From: Candidatus Doudnabacteria bacterium RIFCSPHIGHO2_02_FULL_46_11
GTDB lineage: Bacteria > Patescibacteriota > Doudnabacteria > UBA920 > 2-02-FULL-46-11
Direction: 5' to 3'
Assembly (NCBI GenBank): GCA_001779955.1
Contig: MFES01000027.1
Location: 32,676 to 41,773 of the forward strand
Length of the DNA: 9,098 bases
Part shown: in pieces, positions 1 through 5,730 of the stretch
How the letters are laid out: the number at the start of each line of letters is the position of its first letter
How positions within the stretch are numbered: position 1 is the first letter of the stretch
Notes under the pieces: generated by a model
Told to the model about the DNA's origin: nothing
Databases searched by the model: none
The model's input: only the letters and a program-made list of their open reading frames with translations
Position numbers and translations under genes: made by a program

Positions 1-5
1 TTACA

Positions 6-191
6 TTACCAAGAAGATTTCTTTACGCCGGGTATTTCTCCGCGAGAAGCCAGTTCTCTAAAACAGATACGACAAAGGGAGAAATCGCGCATAAAGGCGC
101 GCTTACGGCCGCAACGCCAACAGCGACGCACCACTCTGGTTGAATACTTTGGCTTTCTCTTCGATTTTGCAATCTGTCCTTTGGTGGCCAT
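6..191 (-). CDS. rpsN: 30S ribosomal protein uS14, zinc-binding (type Z)
   Basis: Small-subunit head protein that contacts 16S rRNA next to uS3 and uS10. The 61-residue product is the short zinc-binding form: cysteines at 24, 27, 40 and 43 form two CxxC pairs either side of a basic linker, and the C-terminus ends GVKKSSW as in the short uS14 family (usually 61 aa; the zinc-free form is about 100). The start is ATG, 6 nt after the rplE stop, so the two are probably translationally coupled. It ends TAA close to the window edge; the ATG that overlaps this stop is followed at once by TAA, so the next gene (rpsH expected) starts outside the window. Confidence 0.97.
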   Translation of the reverse strand: MATKGQIAKSKRKPKYSTRVVRRCWRCGRKRAFMRDFSLCRICFRELASRGEIPGVKKSSW

Positions 192-197
192 AAGAGT

Positions 198-770
198 TTA
201 CTTCTTGGATTCGTCTTTAAATGGAAAACCTAAAGACTTTAATAATTTATACCCACTTTCGACATTTTTAGCGGTGGTAACCACTGTTATTTGAAGGGGA
301 AAAACATGCTCAACCGCATCTGTGCTTACTTCCGGAAAAACTATATGCTCGCTAAGCCCGAGTGAATAATTACCCTCTCCGTCAAAACCTTCGGCCGAAA
401 TTCCACGGAAATCCCTTACGCGAGGAAGAGCGACACCCAAAAGTCTTTGCAAAAATTCATACATCCGGGCACCGCGCAAAGTTGCCTTAACGCCCACGAT
501 ATTACCTTCGCGAATTTTAAACCCGGCGATGGCTTTGCGGGCTACCGTTTTCACCGGACGCTGGCCTGTAATCTTTGTTAGGTCCTCGACAATAGCGTTA
601 ACCATCTTTTCATCTTTGGTAAAACGGCCTATACCGACGTTAATTATGACTTTTTCCACGCGAGGCACGGCAAGGGCATTGTTAAGACCCAATTCCTTCT
701 GCAAAGCCGGAACTGTTTCCTTGAGGTAGGTTTGGCGCAAATTTGCCGATTGTTTGATCTTGGTAGCCAT
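198..770 (-). CDS. rplE: 50S ribosomal protein uL5
   Basis: Binds 5S rRNA and helps form the central protuberance of the 50S, contacting the P-site tRNA and the 30S head. At 190 residues it is slightly longer than the usual ~180 because of a short N-terminal lead (MATKIKQSANLRQ). Family motifs are clear: VEKVIINVGIG near residues 38-48, the ITGQRPV...ARKAIAGFKIREG block around residues 67-92, RDFRGIS near 118-124, and NYSLGLSEHIVFPE around 133-146. The ATG lies 2 nt after the rplX stop, which implies translational coupling. The C-terminus is lysine-rich (KDESKK). No Shine-Dalgarno-like run is seen upstream. Confidence 0.98.
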   Translation of the reverse strand: MATKIKQSANLRQTYLKETVPALQKELGLNNALAVPRVEKVIINVGIGRFTKDEKMVNAIVEDLTKITGQRPVKTVARKAIAGFKIREGNIVGVKATLRGARMYEFLQRLLGVALPRVRDFRGISAEGFDGEGNYSLGLSEHIVFPEVSTDAVEHVFPLQITVVTTAKNVESGYKLLKSLGFPFKDESKK

Positions 771-772
771 GT

Positions 773-1090
773 TTAAACAGTTCGATTACATTTCTTACAA
801 ACGCGACTTTTCTCACCGTTTTCGGCGGTTACAATTGATACCCGGGAAAGTTTTCCGCAGTTTGAACAAACAAGCATAACCTTAGATTGAGCAAAAAAAG
901 TGGGTCGAGTCAGTTTTTGCCCTTTTTCATTGCTCTTCCTCGGACGACGATGTTTGATTACCAAACCCAAACCTTCAACCATAATCGAAAAATCATTTTT
1001 AGCCACTTCCAAAACCTTGCCGGTCTTGCCTTTGTCTTTACCGGTAATCACCTGAACAGTATCGCCTTTTTTAAACTTGGTTAATGCCAT
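773..1090 (-). CDS. rplX: 50S ribosomal protein uL24 with a CxxC pair
   Basis: Assembly-initiating 50S protein that sits near the exit of the peptide tunnel. The N-terminal KOW motif is evident (KKGDTVQVITGKDKGKTGKV, residues 7-26), followed by the usual VEGLGLVIKHRRP segment. The C-terminal part has cysteines at 75, 78, 98 and 101 (CSNC...CKKC), which could hold a zinc ion. E. coli L24 lacks these, but zinc-ribbon versions are known in other bacteria; zinc binding here is inferred from spacing only. Length 105 is normal. ATG starts 4 nt after the rplN stop and TAA ends 2 nt before rplE. Confidence 0.97.
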   Translation of the reverse strand: MALTKFKKGDTVQVITGKDKGKTGKVLEVAKNDFSIMVEGLGLVIKHRRPRKSNEKGQKLTRPTFFAQSKVMLVCSNCGKLSRVSIVTAENGEKSRVCKKCNRTV

Positions 1091-1094
1091 GGTC

Positions 1095-1466
1095 TTATAT
1101 TACTTCCGGGGCTAATGATGCGATTTTGCCAAATCCCGCTTCGCGAACTTCGCGCGGTATAGGGCCGAAAATACGGGTCCCGCGAGGTTCCTTATTCGGC
1201 ATATTAACCAAAACTGCGGCGTTTTCATCAAAACGAATATATGAGCCGTCCTCACGCCTGACTTCTTTTCGGGTGCGCACGATAACGGCTTGCACCTTTT
1301 CGCCTTTTTTGACCTGGCCGGCAGGGGTGGCGCTCTTTACCGAAGCGCGAACCACATCGCCCAAACGGGCATAGCGTCTCTTGTTTCTTCCAGAGACGCT
1401 GAAAACAGCGAGCTCTTTGGCGCCCGTGTTATCGGCTACTTTTAAATAAGATCGAATCTGAATCAT
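1095..1466 (-). CDS. rplN: 50S ribosomal protein uL14
   Basis: Large-subunit protein at the subunit interface (bridge B8 region) and the binding site of the silencing factor RsfS in other bacteria. The 123 residues match the family length of about 122. Motifs: MIQ.RSYLKVADNTGAKE at the N-terminus, a K/R-rich middle (GEKVQAVIVRTRKEVRREDGSYIRFDENAAVL) and the highly conserved end GTRIFGPIPREVRE...KIASLAPEVI. Starts at ATG 9 nt after the rpsQ stop; 4 nt separate it from rplX. Ordinary in every respect. Confidence 0.98.
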   Translation of the reverse strand: MIQIRSYLKVADNTGAKELAVFSVSGRNKRRYARLGDVVRASVKSATPAGQVKKGEKVQAVIVRTRKEVRREDGSYIRFDENAAVLVNMPNKEPRGTRIFGPIPREVREAGFGKIASLAPEVI

Positions 1467-1475
1467 AATAGTTTG

Positions 1476-1730
1476 CTACTTGGTAACGATAATAAATTTC
1501 TTAGTCTTAGAAAAAGGTTTTGACGGAATAAAGGCGACAGTATCGCCCAGATGGGACGAATTCTTCGGATCATGAACCTTAAAGCGCTTGGAAACTGTGT
1601 AAATCTTCTTATACTTTGGATGAGTCTTGCGGCTCTTTACTTCCACCACGCGGGTCTGGTTCATCTTGTCTGAAACCACGGTCCCGGTAATGACTCCATG
1701 CTTTTGCTTATTTAACGAATTATCTGCCAT
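1476..1730 (-). CDS. rpsQ: 30S ribosomal protein uS17
   Basis: OB-fold primary-assembly protein of the 30S body that binds the 5' domain of 16S rRNA. At 84 residues it has the typical length; the diagnostic segments are GTVVSDKMNQTRVVEV (residues 16-31), HPKYKKIYTVSKRFKVHDP (37-55) and the GDTV motif near 62-65. Unlike most neighbours it is separated from the preceding gene, rpmC, by a 220-nt structured spacer (1731-1950), described as a repeat element. The ATG lies 10 nt past the end of that element. No Shine-Dalgarno motif is obvious in the leader CCAGTAAAACTTTT. It ends in TAG. Confidence 0.97.
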   Translation of the reverse strand: MADNSLNKQKHGVITGTVVSDKMNQTRVVEVKSRKTHPKYKKIYTVSKRFKVHDPKNSSHLGDTVAFIPSKPFSKTKKFIIVTK

Positions 1731-1740
1731 AAAAGTTTTA

Positions 1741-1950
1741 CTGGCGTGGAGACAACCTGGCGGTTTTCTCCCCTACCACCTACCCCTCTTTCCCTTAATT
1801 GTTTTGCTCGCCGCGGCGAAGCCGCAGGCTTCGCAATCTTTTAGTTGTGAGTCTTCGGCAAGGCCTCGACGAACAAATCATTATCAGGGAGGGGAGGTTT
1901 CAGCCGTAAGGCTGAATGTTGGGAAAGGGAACCGTAGGTTCCACTCCCAG
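1741..1950. repeat. Palindromic hairpin-rich element A in the rpmC-rpsQ gap
   Basis: Noncoding spacer filled by one structured unit. Its ends are complementary: 1741-1744 with 1947-1950, 1746-1749 with 1941-1944, 1754-1758 with 1936-1940, 1761-1765 with 1930-1934 (CGGTT/AACCG), and 1771-1773 with 1921-1923. Inside, ACCT(a)CCCCTC at 1778-1788 pairs with GAGGGGAGGT at 1889-1898. Local hairpins are GCGAAGCC-gca-GGCTTCGC (1816-1834), a nested stem at about 1847-1878, and TTCAGCC-gtaa-GGCTGAA (1899-1916). The unit begins directly after the rpmC stop codon and ends 10 nt before the rpsQ ATG. Positions 1801-1884 recur at 5598-5681. Function is unknown: it could be a miniature mobile palindrome or an RNA structure. 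No convincing gene lies here. Confidence 0.8.
1801..1884. repeat. 84-bp core repeat, copy 1
   Basis: Aligns without gaps to 5598-5681 with 80 of 84 bases identical. The four differences all fall in the five-base linker 1839-1843, between an 8-bp hairpin (1816-1834) and the following nested stem; both paired parts are unchanged. The flanking C-rich tract upstream is also similar, with an indel. Confidence 0.93.
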
Positions 1951-2157
1951 TTAATATTTAATAGTTTTCTGCCTAATAAAAGTTTGAACACGGGCGATAG
2001 CCTTGCGCATTTTGCGGAATTCGTGCATATCGCGAATTTCATCGCCTCGGGTCTTAAAAGATAAATCGCGCAATTTTTCATTCAATTCCTGAAGACGGGC
2101 TCGTAAACCCTTTTCATCCATTGCTCGTAATTCCTTTAAATATTCAGTGCTCTTCAT
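1951..2157 (-). CDS. rpmC: 50S ribosomal protein uL29
   Basis: Small two-helix 50S protein near the tunnel exit, beside uL23, forming part of the docking area for trigger factor and SRP. The 68 residues fit the family (60-70). The pattern KELRAMDEKGLRARLQELNEKLRDLSFK followed by RKMRKAIARVQTFIRQK is the typical helical hairpin; the usual LRKxIARxxTxxxE end is recognisable although the terminal residues are KTIKY. ATG lies 2 nt after the rplP stop. The TAA stop directly abuts structured element A, so coupling to rpsQ is interrupted unless the element folds away. Confidence 0.95.
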   Translation of the reverse strand: MKSTEYLKELRAMDEKGLRARLQELNEKLRDLSFKTRGDEIRDMHEFRKMRKAIARVQTFIRQKTIKY

Positions 2158-2159
2158 AT

Positions 2160-2564
2160 CTATTTGGTAATAAATCTAGTTTTAACAGGTAGTTTATGCG
2201 CAGCAAGCCTTAAAGCTTCCTGGGCCGCTTCGCGGCTAACGCCCTCCATTTCAAACAATACTCGGCCTTTTTTAATAACTGCCACAAAATATTCAACGCT
2301 GCCCTTGCCACCGCCCATCACAGATTCATTGCCATGGAAAGTAATCGGCTTGTCCGGAAAAATCCTAATCCAAATTTTTCCGCCACGCATAACGCTTCGA
2401 GTCATGGCGCGACGGGCCGCTTCAATCTGGCGGCTTGATAGCCAGCCGTTTTCCAAAGCCTTGAGGCCGAATGACCCGAATGAAAGCTCGATGCCGCCGG
2501 ACGCTTGGCCGCGAGTATGTCCTCTGTGGTGTTTTCTATGCTTAACTTTTTTCGGAATTAACAT
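2160..2564 (-). CDS. rplP: 50S ribosomal protein uL16
   Basis: Late-assembling 50S protein that organises the A-site tRNA side of the peptidyl transferase region. 134 residues, normal length. Motifs: MLIPKKVKHRKHHRG start, RGQASGGIELSFGSFGLKALE (18-38), IEAARRAMTRSVMRGGKIWIRIFPDKPIT (47-75), MGGGKGSVEYFVAVIKKGRVLFEMEGVSREAAQEALRLAAHKLPVKT to the end. The GGGKG turn lies in the region where E. coli L16 has its hydroxylated arginine (GKGKG context); here I see no arginine at that exact spot. 18 nt separates it from rpsC and 2 nt from rpmC. Confidence 0.98.
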   Translation of the reverse strand: MLIPKKVKHRKHHRGHTRGQASGGIELSFGSFGLKALENGWLSSRQIEAARRAMTRSVMRGGKIWIRIFPDKPITFHGNESVMGGGKGSVEYFVAVIKKGRVLFEMEGVSREAAQEALRLAAHKLPVKTRFITK

Positions 2565-2582
2565 ATTGTCGGATTACGTGAA

Positions 2583-3275
2583 TTATGACTTCTGCGTATC
2601 TGGAGCCAAAGCCGGTTGCTTTTTAGCCTCGCCACGACCTTCCAAGACATCGCCCTTATATATCCAAACTTTAACGCCAACCGTGCCGTAAGTGGTGAAC
2701 GCCGTAGCTCGGGCGAAATCTATGTCGGCGCGCAATGTATGAAGCGGGAGCTTGCCTTTCTGGAAAGTCTCGGTCCGGGCGATATCGGCACCATCCAGGC
2801 GGCCACCCACGGAAATTTTTGCCCCTTTTATTCTACCCTGCATAATTTGCTCTAAAGACTGTTTAACTGTTCGACGATAAGGCATGCGCTTTTCCATTAG
2901 CTCGGCAATGTTTGCGGCGATAGCCTGGGCGGAGTTAGCTAAACTATTAACATCTTCGGTTGGAATTGAAATCCGAGGAGGAGTAGCGAGTTTCAGGCTC
3001 CTCTGAATTTTCTTGCGCAGATCTTCAACGCCTGTGCCACCGCGTCCGATAAGCACGCCGGGACGAGCCGTGCGAATGATAATGTTAATTTGGTTAGCGT
3101 ATCGCTCAATATCAACGCTCAAAATTCCGGCTTTCTTATAATTATTCTGAATAAAAGAACGAATGTCGTGGTCTTCCTTCAAAATTCTTGGAGTTTCATT
3201 ACGGCTAAACCAACGCGACTTCCATGTCTGCGTTATATCCAGCCTTAAACTTGTCGGTGAAATTTTATGACCCAT
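2583..3275 (-). CDS. rpsC: 30S ribosomal protein uS3
   Basis: Small-subunit head protein lining the mRNA entry tunnel, with helicase-like activity together with uS4 and uS5 in E. coli. I chose the ATG at 3275 (MGHKISPTSLRLDITQTWKS), giving 230 residues; the frame can be opened at a TTG three codons upstream, but family members begin MG.K..P. Domains: N-terminal region; type-2 KH domain with the VLIGRGG loop near residues 76-82; C-terminal domain with RMPYRRTVKQSL, GAKISVGGRLDGADIARTE and the closing GVKVWIYKGD. A short charged/Ala-Pro tail (EAKKQPALAPDTQKS) follows. The upstream 36-nt spacer to rplV is A/T-rich and has no Shine-Dalgarno site. Confidence 0.97.
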   Translation of the reverse strand: MGHKISPTSLRLDITQTWKSRWFSRNETPRILKEDHDIRSFIQNNYKKAGILSVDIERYANQINIIIRTARPGVLIGRGGTGVEDLRKKIQRSLKLATPPRISIPTEDVNSLANSAQAIAANIAELMEKRMPYRRTVKQSLEQIMQGRIKGAKISVGGRLDGADIARTETFQKGKLPLHTLRADIDFARATAFTTYGTVGVKVWIYKGDVLEGRGEAKKQPALAPDTQKS

Positions 3276-3311
3276 AATAAACAATCAAAATTAAAAAATC
3301 AAAATGCAAAA

Positions 3312-3935
3312 CTACTTCTCTCCGCCCTTGCGATTAAAAAGATTTTTCTTAATTCCGAAAACGCCTTTACGCTTTGGCCCCTTCTCTTCCTTCCCTTCGT
3401 TTTTCGGGACATCCGGGTTCTGTTCGCGCTTAGCATCGGAAGTCTCCGCCTTTTCCTTCTTGGCTCTTCGGCGGATAACTGGGAAACTAAATTTCTTGTC
3501 GCCCTTTTTCTTCTGAACGACAGATTCCAGAGAAATCGTAATATGGCTGGTCGGGCGCTTTATTTCGGAAGCTCGCCCGTAAGCGCGCGGCTGCCAACGC
3601 TTAATCGCCGGGCCGCCATCAACCGTAATCCTTGAAATCTTCAAAGTGTCTTTATCCAACCGATTATTATGTTCGGCATTGGCCACGGCTGAAAGTAAAA
3701 GTTTTAGGACTGGCTGGGCGGCGCGCTTTTTCAGATGTTGCAAATACATAACCGCCTCGCCGATAGGCTTGCCGCGAATCAAATCGGCGACCAACCTGGT
3801 TTTGCGCGCGGAAATATGCACATAGCGCGCAACGGCGGTTACTGTGCCGGCTTGTCCGTGCACCAAAGCCGCACGGTGAATTTTTGGTGCGTGGGTCAGT
3901 TCCTTATTATCTTTTACTGCTGTTTTCGTGGACAT
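3312..3935 (-). CDS. rplV: 50S ribosomal protein uL22 with long basic C-terminal tail
   Basis: 50S protein whose extended beta-hairpin lines the peptide exit tunnel near the macrolide site. The conserved core spans about residues 33-139 (VARYVHISARKTRLVADLIRG..., AVANAEHNN, GGPAIKRWQPRAYGRA); the tunnel hairpin RWQPRAYGRASEIKRPTSH is intact around 113-131. At 207 residues it is almost twice the usual 110: there is a 32-residue N-terminal lead and a tail of about 68 residues (140-207) rich in Lys, Arg and Glu that I expect to be disordered or to bind rRNA on the surface. A frame shift cannot explain the tail because it ends cleanly 36 nt before rpsC. The upstream leader carries a short motif shared with rplC. 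Confidence 0.96.
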   Translation of the reverse strand: MSTKTAVKDNKELTHAPKIHRAALVHGQAGTVTAVARYVHISARKTRLVADLIRGKPIGEAVMYLQHLKKRAAQPVLKLLLSAVANAEHNNRLDKDTLKISRITVDGGPAIKRWQPRAYGRASEIKRPTSHITISLESVVQKKKGDKKFSFPVIRRRAKKEKAETSDAKREQNPDVPKNEGKEEKGPKRKGVFGIKKNLFNRKGGEK

Positions 3936-3940
3936 AAATT

Positions 3941-3960
3941 ATCTTGTGGGGAGAAACTTA
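3941..3960. repeat. Short sequence shared with the leader of rplC
   Basis: This 20-bp stretch in the rpsS-rplV gap matches 7010-7029 at 18 of 20 positions (core ATCTTGTGGGGA). At 7010-7029 the same sequence forms the rplC-proximal end of structured element C. Here no matching far end is present, as rpsS stops only a few bases away. It may be the scar of a lost element or a leader motif used before start codons; the data cannot decide. Confidence 0.6.
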
Positions 3961-3964
3961 GGCG

Positions 3965-4300
3965 CTACTTCTTATCCGGAGCCTTTTCTTCGGCCACGGG
4001 CTTAGCTGCGGCAGCTGCCGCATCGGTCTGGCTCTTTGCCATTTTACCGCCATGGCCGGTGAACTTACGAGTGGGCGAAAATTCGCCCAAACGATGGCCC
4101 ACCATATTTTCGGTAATGAAAACCGGAGTATGAACTCTGCCATTATGCACGCCAATAGTTAAGCCAACCATCTCCGGTGCAATTTGAGAATCACGCGACC
4201 AAGTTTTGATGGTGACCTTTCCGCCGCTATTCTTGGCTGCCTGAACTTTCATCAGGAGCTTGGCGTCAATAAAGGGTCCTTTTTTTAAGCTTCTGCTCAT
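3965..4300 (-). CDS. rpsS: 30S ribosomal protein uS19 with Ala/Lys-rich tail
   Basis: Head protein of the 30S that forms bridges to the central protuberance with uL5 and partners uS13. Begins MSRSLKKGPFIDAKLLMKVQ, with conserved TWSRDSQIAPEMVGLTIGVHNGRVHTPVFITENMVGHRLGEFSPTRKFTGH covering residues 33-84. The family normally ends near residue 92; this one runs to 111 with a low-complexity tail (DAAAAAAKPVAEEKAPDKK) after GGKMAKSQT. Its ATG is 4 nt after the rplB stop. Stop is TAG; 29 nt lie before rplV, including the short motif at 3941-3960. Confidence 0.97.
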   Translation of the reverse strand: MSRSLKKGPFIDAKLLMKVQAAKNSGGKVTIKTWSRDSQIAPEMVGLTIGVHNGRVHTPVFITENMVGHRLGEFSPTRKFTGHGGKMAKSQTDAAAAAAKPVAEEKAPDKK

Positions 4301-4304
4301 ATAA

Positions 4305-5141
4305 TTACTTTCGCTTTGATCGGCGTTTAACTATTAAATTATTGGAAGCCTTATTCTTCTGCCTGGTCTTCACGCCTAAAGCAGGCTTGCCCCAAGGCGT
4401 AACCGGACTCTTTCTACCGATTGGAGAATGGCCTTCGCCGCCGCCGTGCGGATGGTCTACCGGGTTCATGGATTTACCCAAAACCTGCGGACGCCTGCCT
4501 TTAAGTCTGATTCTACCAGCCTTGCCCCAACGCACATTGTTCCAGTCGGGGTTGCTCACCTGGCCGATACTGGCAAAACCTTCTGCTAAAACTTTTCGGA
4601 TTTCACCGGATGGAACCTTAAGTAAAGCATAACCGCCTTCAACAGCCTGGAGTGTGGCATAGCTACCGGCTGATTTAGCCATTTTGCCTCCGCGGTGAGG
4701 AGCCATCTCTATGTCATGCAGCATGGTGCCAAGAGGGATGTTGGCAAGCTTCATTCTATTGCCCGAGCGAATGTCTACCTTTTCGGCGGAAACGACAGTG
4801 TGCCCAACTTTTACACCGACTGGCGCGATACTATATCGCTTTTCGCCATCTGCGTAAGTTAAAAGCATCAAGCTGGCCGAGCGGTTCGGATCATATTCCA
4901 AAGCCGTAACCTTGGCCGGAACACCGAATTTTTCCCGTTTGCTGTCCACAATTCTCAAAAGCTTTCTGGAGCCGCCGCCTCGGTGCCTAACCGTAATTCT
5001 GCCGGCGTTGTTTCGTCCGGCTGAATTTTTCTTGCGCATTATCAAATTCTTCTCCGGCTCCTTCTTCGTCAAATGAGAAGTGTCGAGCACTGAAGATATT
5101 CTGCGGCCGGCTGATGTGGGTTTGTAAACTTTAATTGCCAT
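4305..5141 (-). CDS. rplB: 50S ribosomal protein uL2
   Basis: Core 50S protein needed for subunit joining and the peptidyl transferase centre. 278 residues, close to the usual 273-277. The N-terminus (MAIKVYKPTSAGRR) and the RNA-binding OB and SH3-like domains are intact, with RNNAGRITVRHRGGGSRK at about 43-60, ANIPLGTMLHDIEM around 132-145 and the C-terminal loop MNPVDHPHGGGEG. His230 in that loop corresponds to E. coli His229, which is important for peptidyl transfer. The end is strongly basic (NLIVKRRSKRK). ATG is preceded by a 110-bp AT-rich spacer after rplW; rpsS follows after 4 nt. Confidence 0.98.
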   Translation of the reverse strand: MAIKVYKPTSAGRRISSVLDTSHLTKKEPEKNLIMRKKNSAGRNNAGRITVRHRGGGSRKLLRIVDSKREKFGVPAKVTALEYDPNRSASLMLLTYADGEKRYSIAPVGVKVGHTVVSAEKVDIRSGNRMKLANIPLGTMLHDIEMAPHRGGKMAKSAGSYATLQAVEGGYALLKVPSGEIRKVLAEGFASIGQVSNPDWNNVRWGKAGRIRLKGRRPQVLGKSMNPVDHPHGGGEGHSPIGRKSPVTPWGKPALGVKTRQKNKASNNLIVKRRSKRK

Positions 5142-5251
5142 ATGTCGCTATCGCTTCAATTTCTAAATCCTAATTTCTAATTTCTAACAAAATTGTGATT
5201 TGAGGTATTAGACATTGATCAGGAATTAGTTATTAGAAATTAGTAATTTTT
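5142..5251. repeat. AT-rich inverted-repeat spacer in the rplW-rplB gap
   Basis: 110 bp without a gene, much more AT-rich than its surroundings. CTAATTTCTAAT at 5170-5181 is exactly complementary to ATTAGAAATTAG at 5232-5243, with a 50-nt loop between. Variants of the unit AATTTCTAA occur in tandem at 5159-5187 and its complement at 5223-5244. It shares no obvious sequence with the GC-rich elements in the other gaps. It could be a second kind of miniature repeat or a weak hairpin. A T-run directly follows the rplW stop on the transcript, but no stable stem precedes it, so I do not call a terminator. Confidence 0.65.
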
Positions 5252-5530
5252 TTAGGCTGGTTCGCTTAACCCCTCAATAGTTTGTCCTGGAATCAGGGTG
5301 ACTACAGCCTTCTTGCGGTTGGCCGTGCGGCCAACTTGCCGCCCCTGGCGTCGAACCTTTCCATGGAGCCTTATCGTATTAACTGATGCGACTTTCACCT
5401 TATAAACTTTTTCAATCTCCTTCTTAATCTCCGAGGCATTGGCTTTTGTCTGGACCTCAAAGACATACTTGCCAAGGGTTGCAAGTTTGCCGGCTTTTTC
5501 TGAAATTATAGGCTTAACCAATACTGACAT
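5252..5530 (-). CDS. rplW: 50S ribosomal protein uL23
   Basis: Tunnel-exit protein of the 50S; the docking point for trigger factor and SRP in bacteria. 92 residues is standard. Motifs: VLVKPIISEKAGKL at the start, YVFEVQTKANASEIKKEIEKVYKVKVASVNTI (18-52) and the basic loop RLHGKVRRQGRQVGRTANRKKAVVTL (54-79). Starts at ATG; AGGA about 10 nt upstream (in CCCCAGGAAAATTTTT) is the closest thing to a Shine-Dalgarno site among the genes here. It is preceded by structured element B, which separates it from rplD by 182 nt. Confidence 0.97.
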   Translation of the reverse strand: MSVLVKPIISEKAGKLATLGKYVFEVQTKANASEIKKEIEKVYKVKVASVNTIRLHGKVRRQGRQVGRTANRKKAVVTLIPGQTIEGLSEPA

Positions 5531-5539
5531 AAAAATTTT

Positions 5540-5730
5540 CCTGGGGTAGACAAACCTAACGGTTTTTCTCCTCCCAACTCCCTCTTTTCCCTCAGCTGTT
5601 TTGCTCGCCGCGGCGAAGCCGCAGGCTTCGCAATCAATCGGTTGTGAGTCTTCGGCAAGGCCTCGACGAACAAATCATTATTAAGAAGATAGGGATCGCT
5701 GGGAAAGAAACCTTAGGTGTCTTTGCCCGG
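5540..5730. repeat. Palindromic hairpin-rich element B in the rplD-rplW gap
   Basis: Homologous to element A at 1741-1950: both ends align and the 84-bp core is nearly identical. The ends pair with each other: AGAC 5548-5551 with GTCT 5719-5722, ACCTAA 5554-5559 with TTAGGT 5713-5718, GGTTT 5561-5565 with AAACC 5708-5712, then an imperfect extension 5567-5571 with 5702-5706. GCGAAGCC-gca-GGCTTCGC lies at 5613-5631. On the rplD side the element does not stop at the stop codon: TTA (TAA on the transcript) at 5713-5715 is part of the closing stem, and the last rplD codons form its end. The other end is 10 nt from the rplW ATG. No gene is visible in it. Confidence 0.75.
5598..5681. repeat. 84-bp core repeat, copy 2
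   Basis: Second copy of the core at 1801-1884, same orientation, 80/84 identical and no gaps. The differences are confined to 5636-5640, the linker between the two paired segments. Confidence 0.93.

Noticed and set aside
1..6. ATG overlapping the rpsN stop, as a start of the next gene
   Set aside because: It is followed directly by TAA, so no reading frame begins there.
1847..1878. Kink-turn in the nested stem of the 84-bp core (GA/GAA internal loop)
   Set aside because: The tandem G-A arrangement is suggestive, but the required three-base bulge and flanking C-stem do not fit.
1627..2081. Open frames on both strands across the rpmC-rpsQ gap
   Set aside because: They overlap well-supported ribosomal genes, have no recognisable family features, and run through hairpins of the repeat element.
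3276..3284. Earlier TTG start for rpsC
   Set aside because: The ATG at 3275 gives the typical MGHK-type start; three extra codons have no support.
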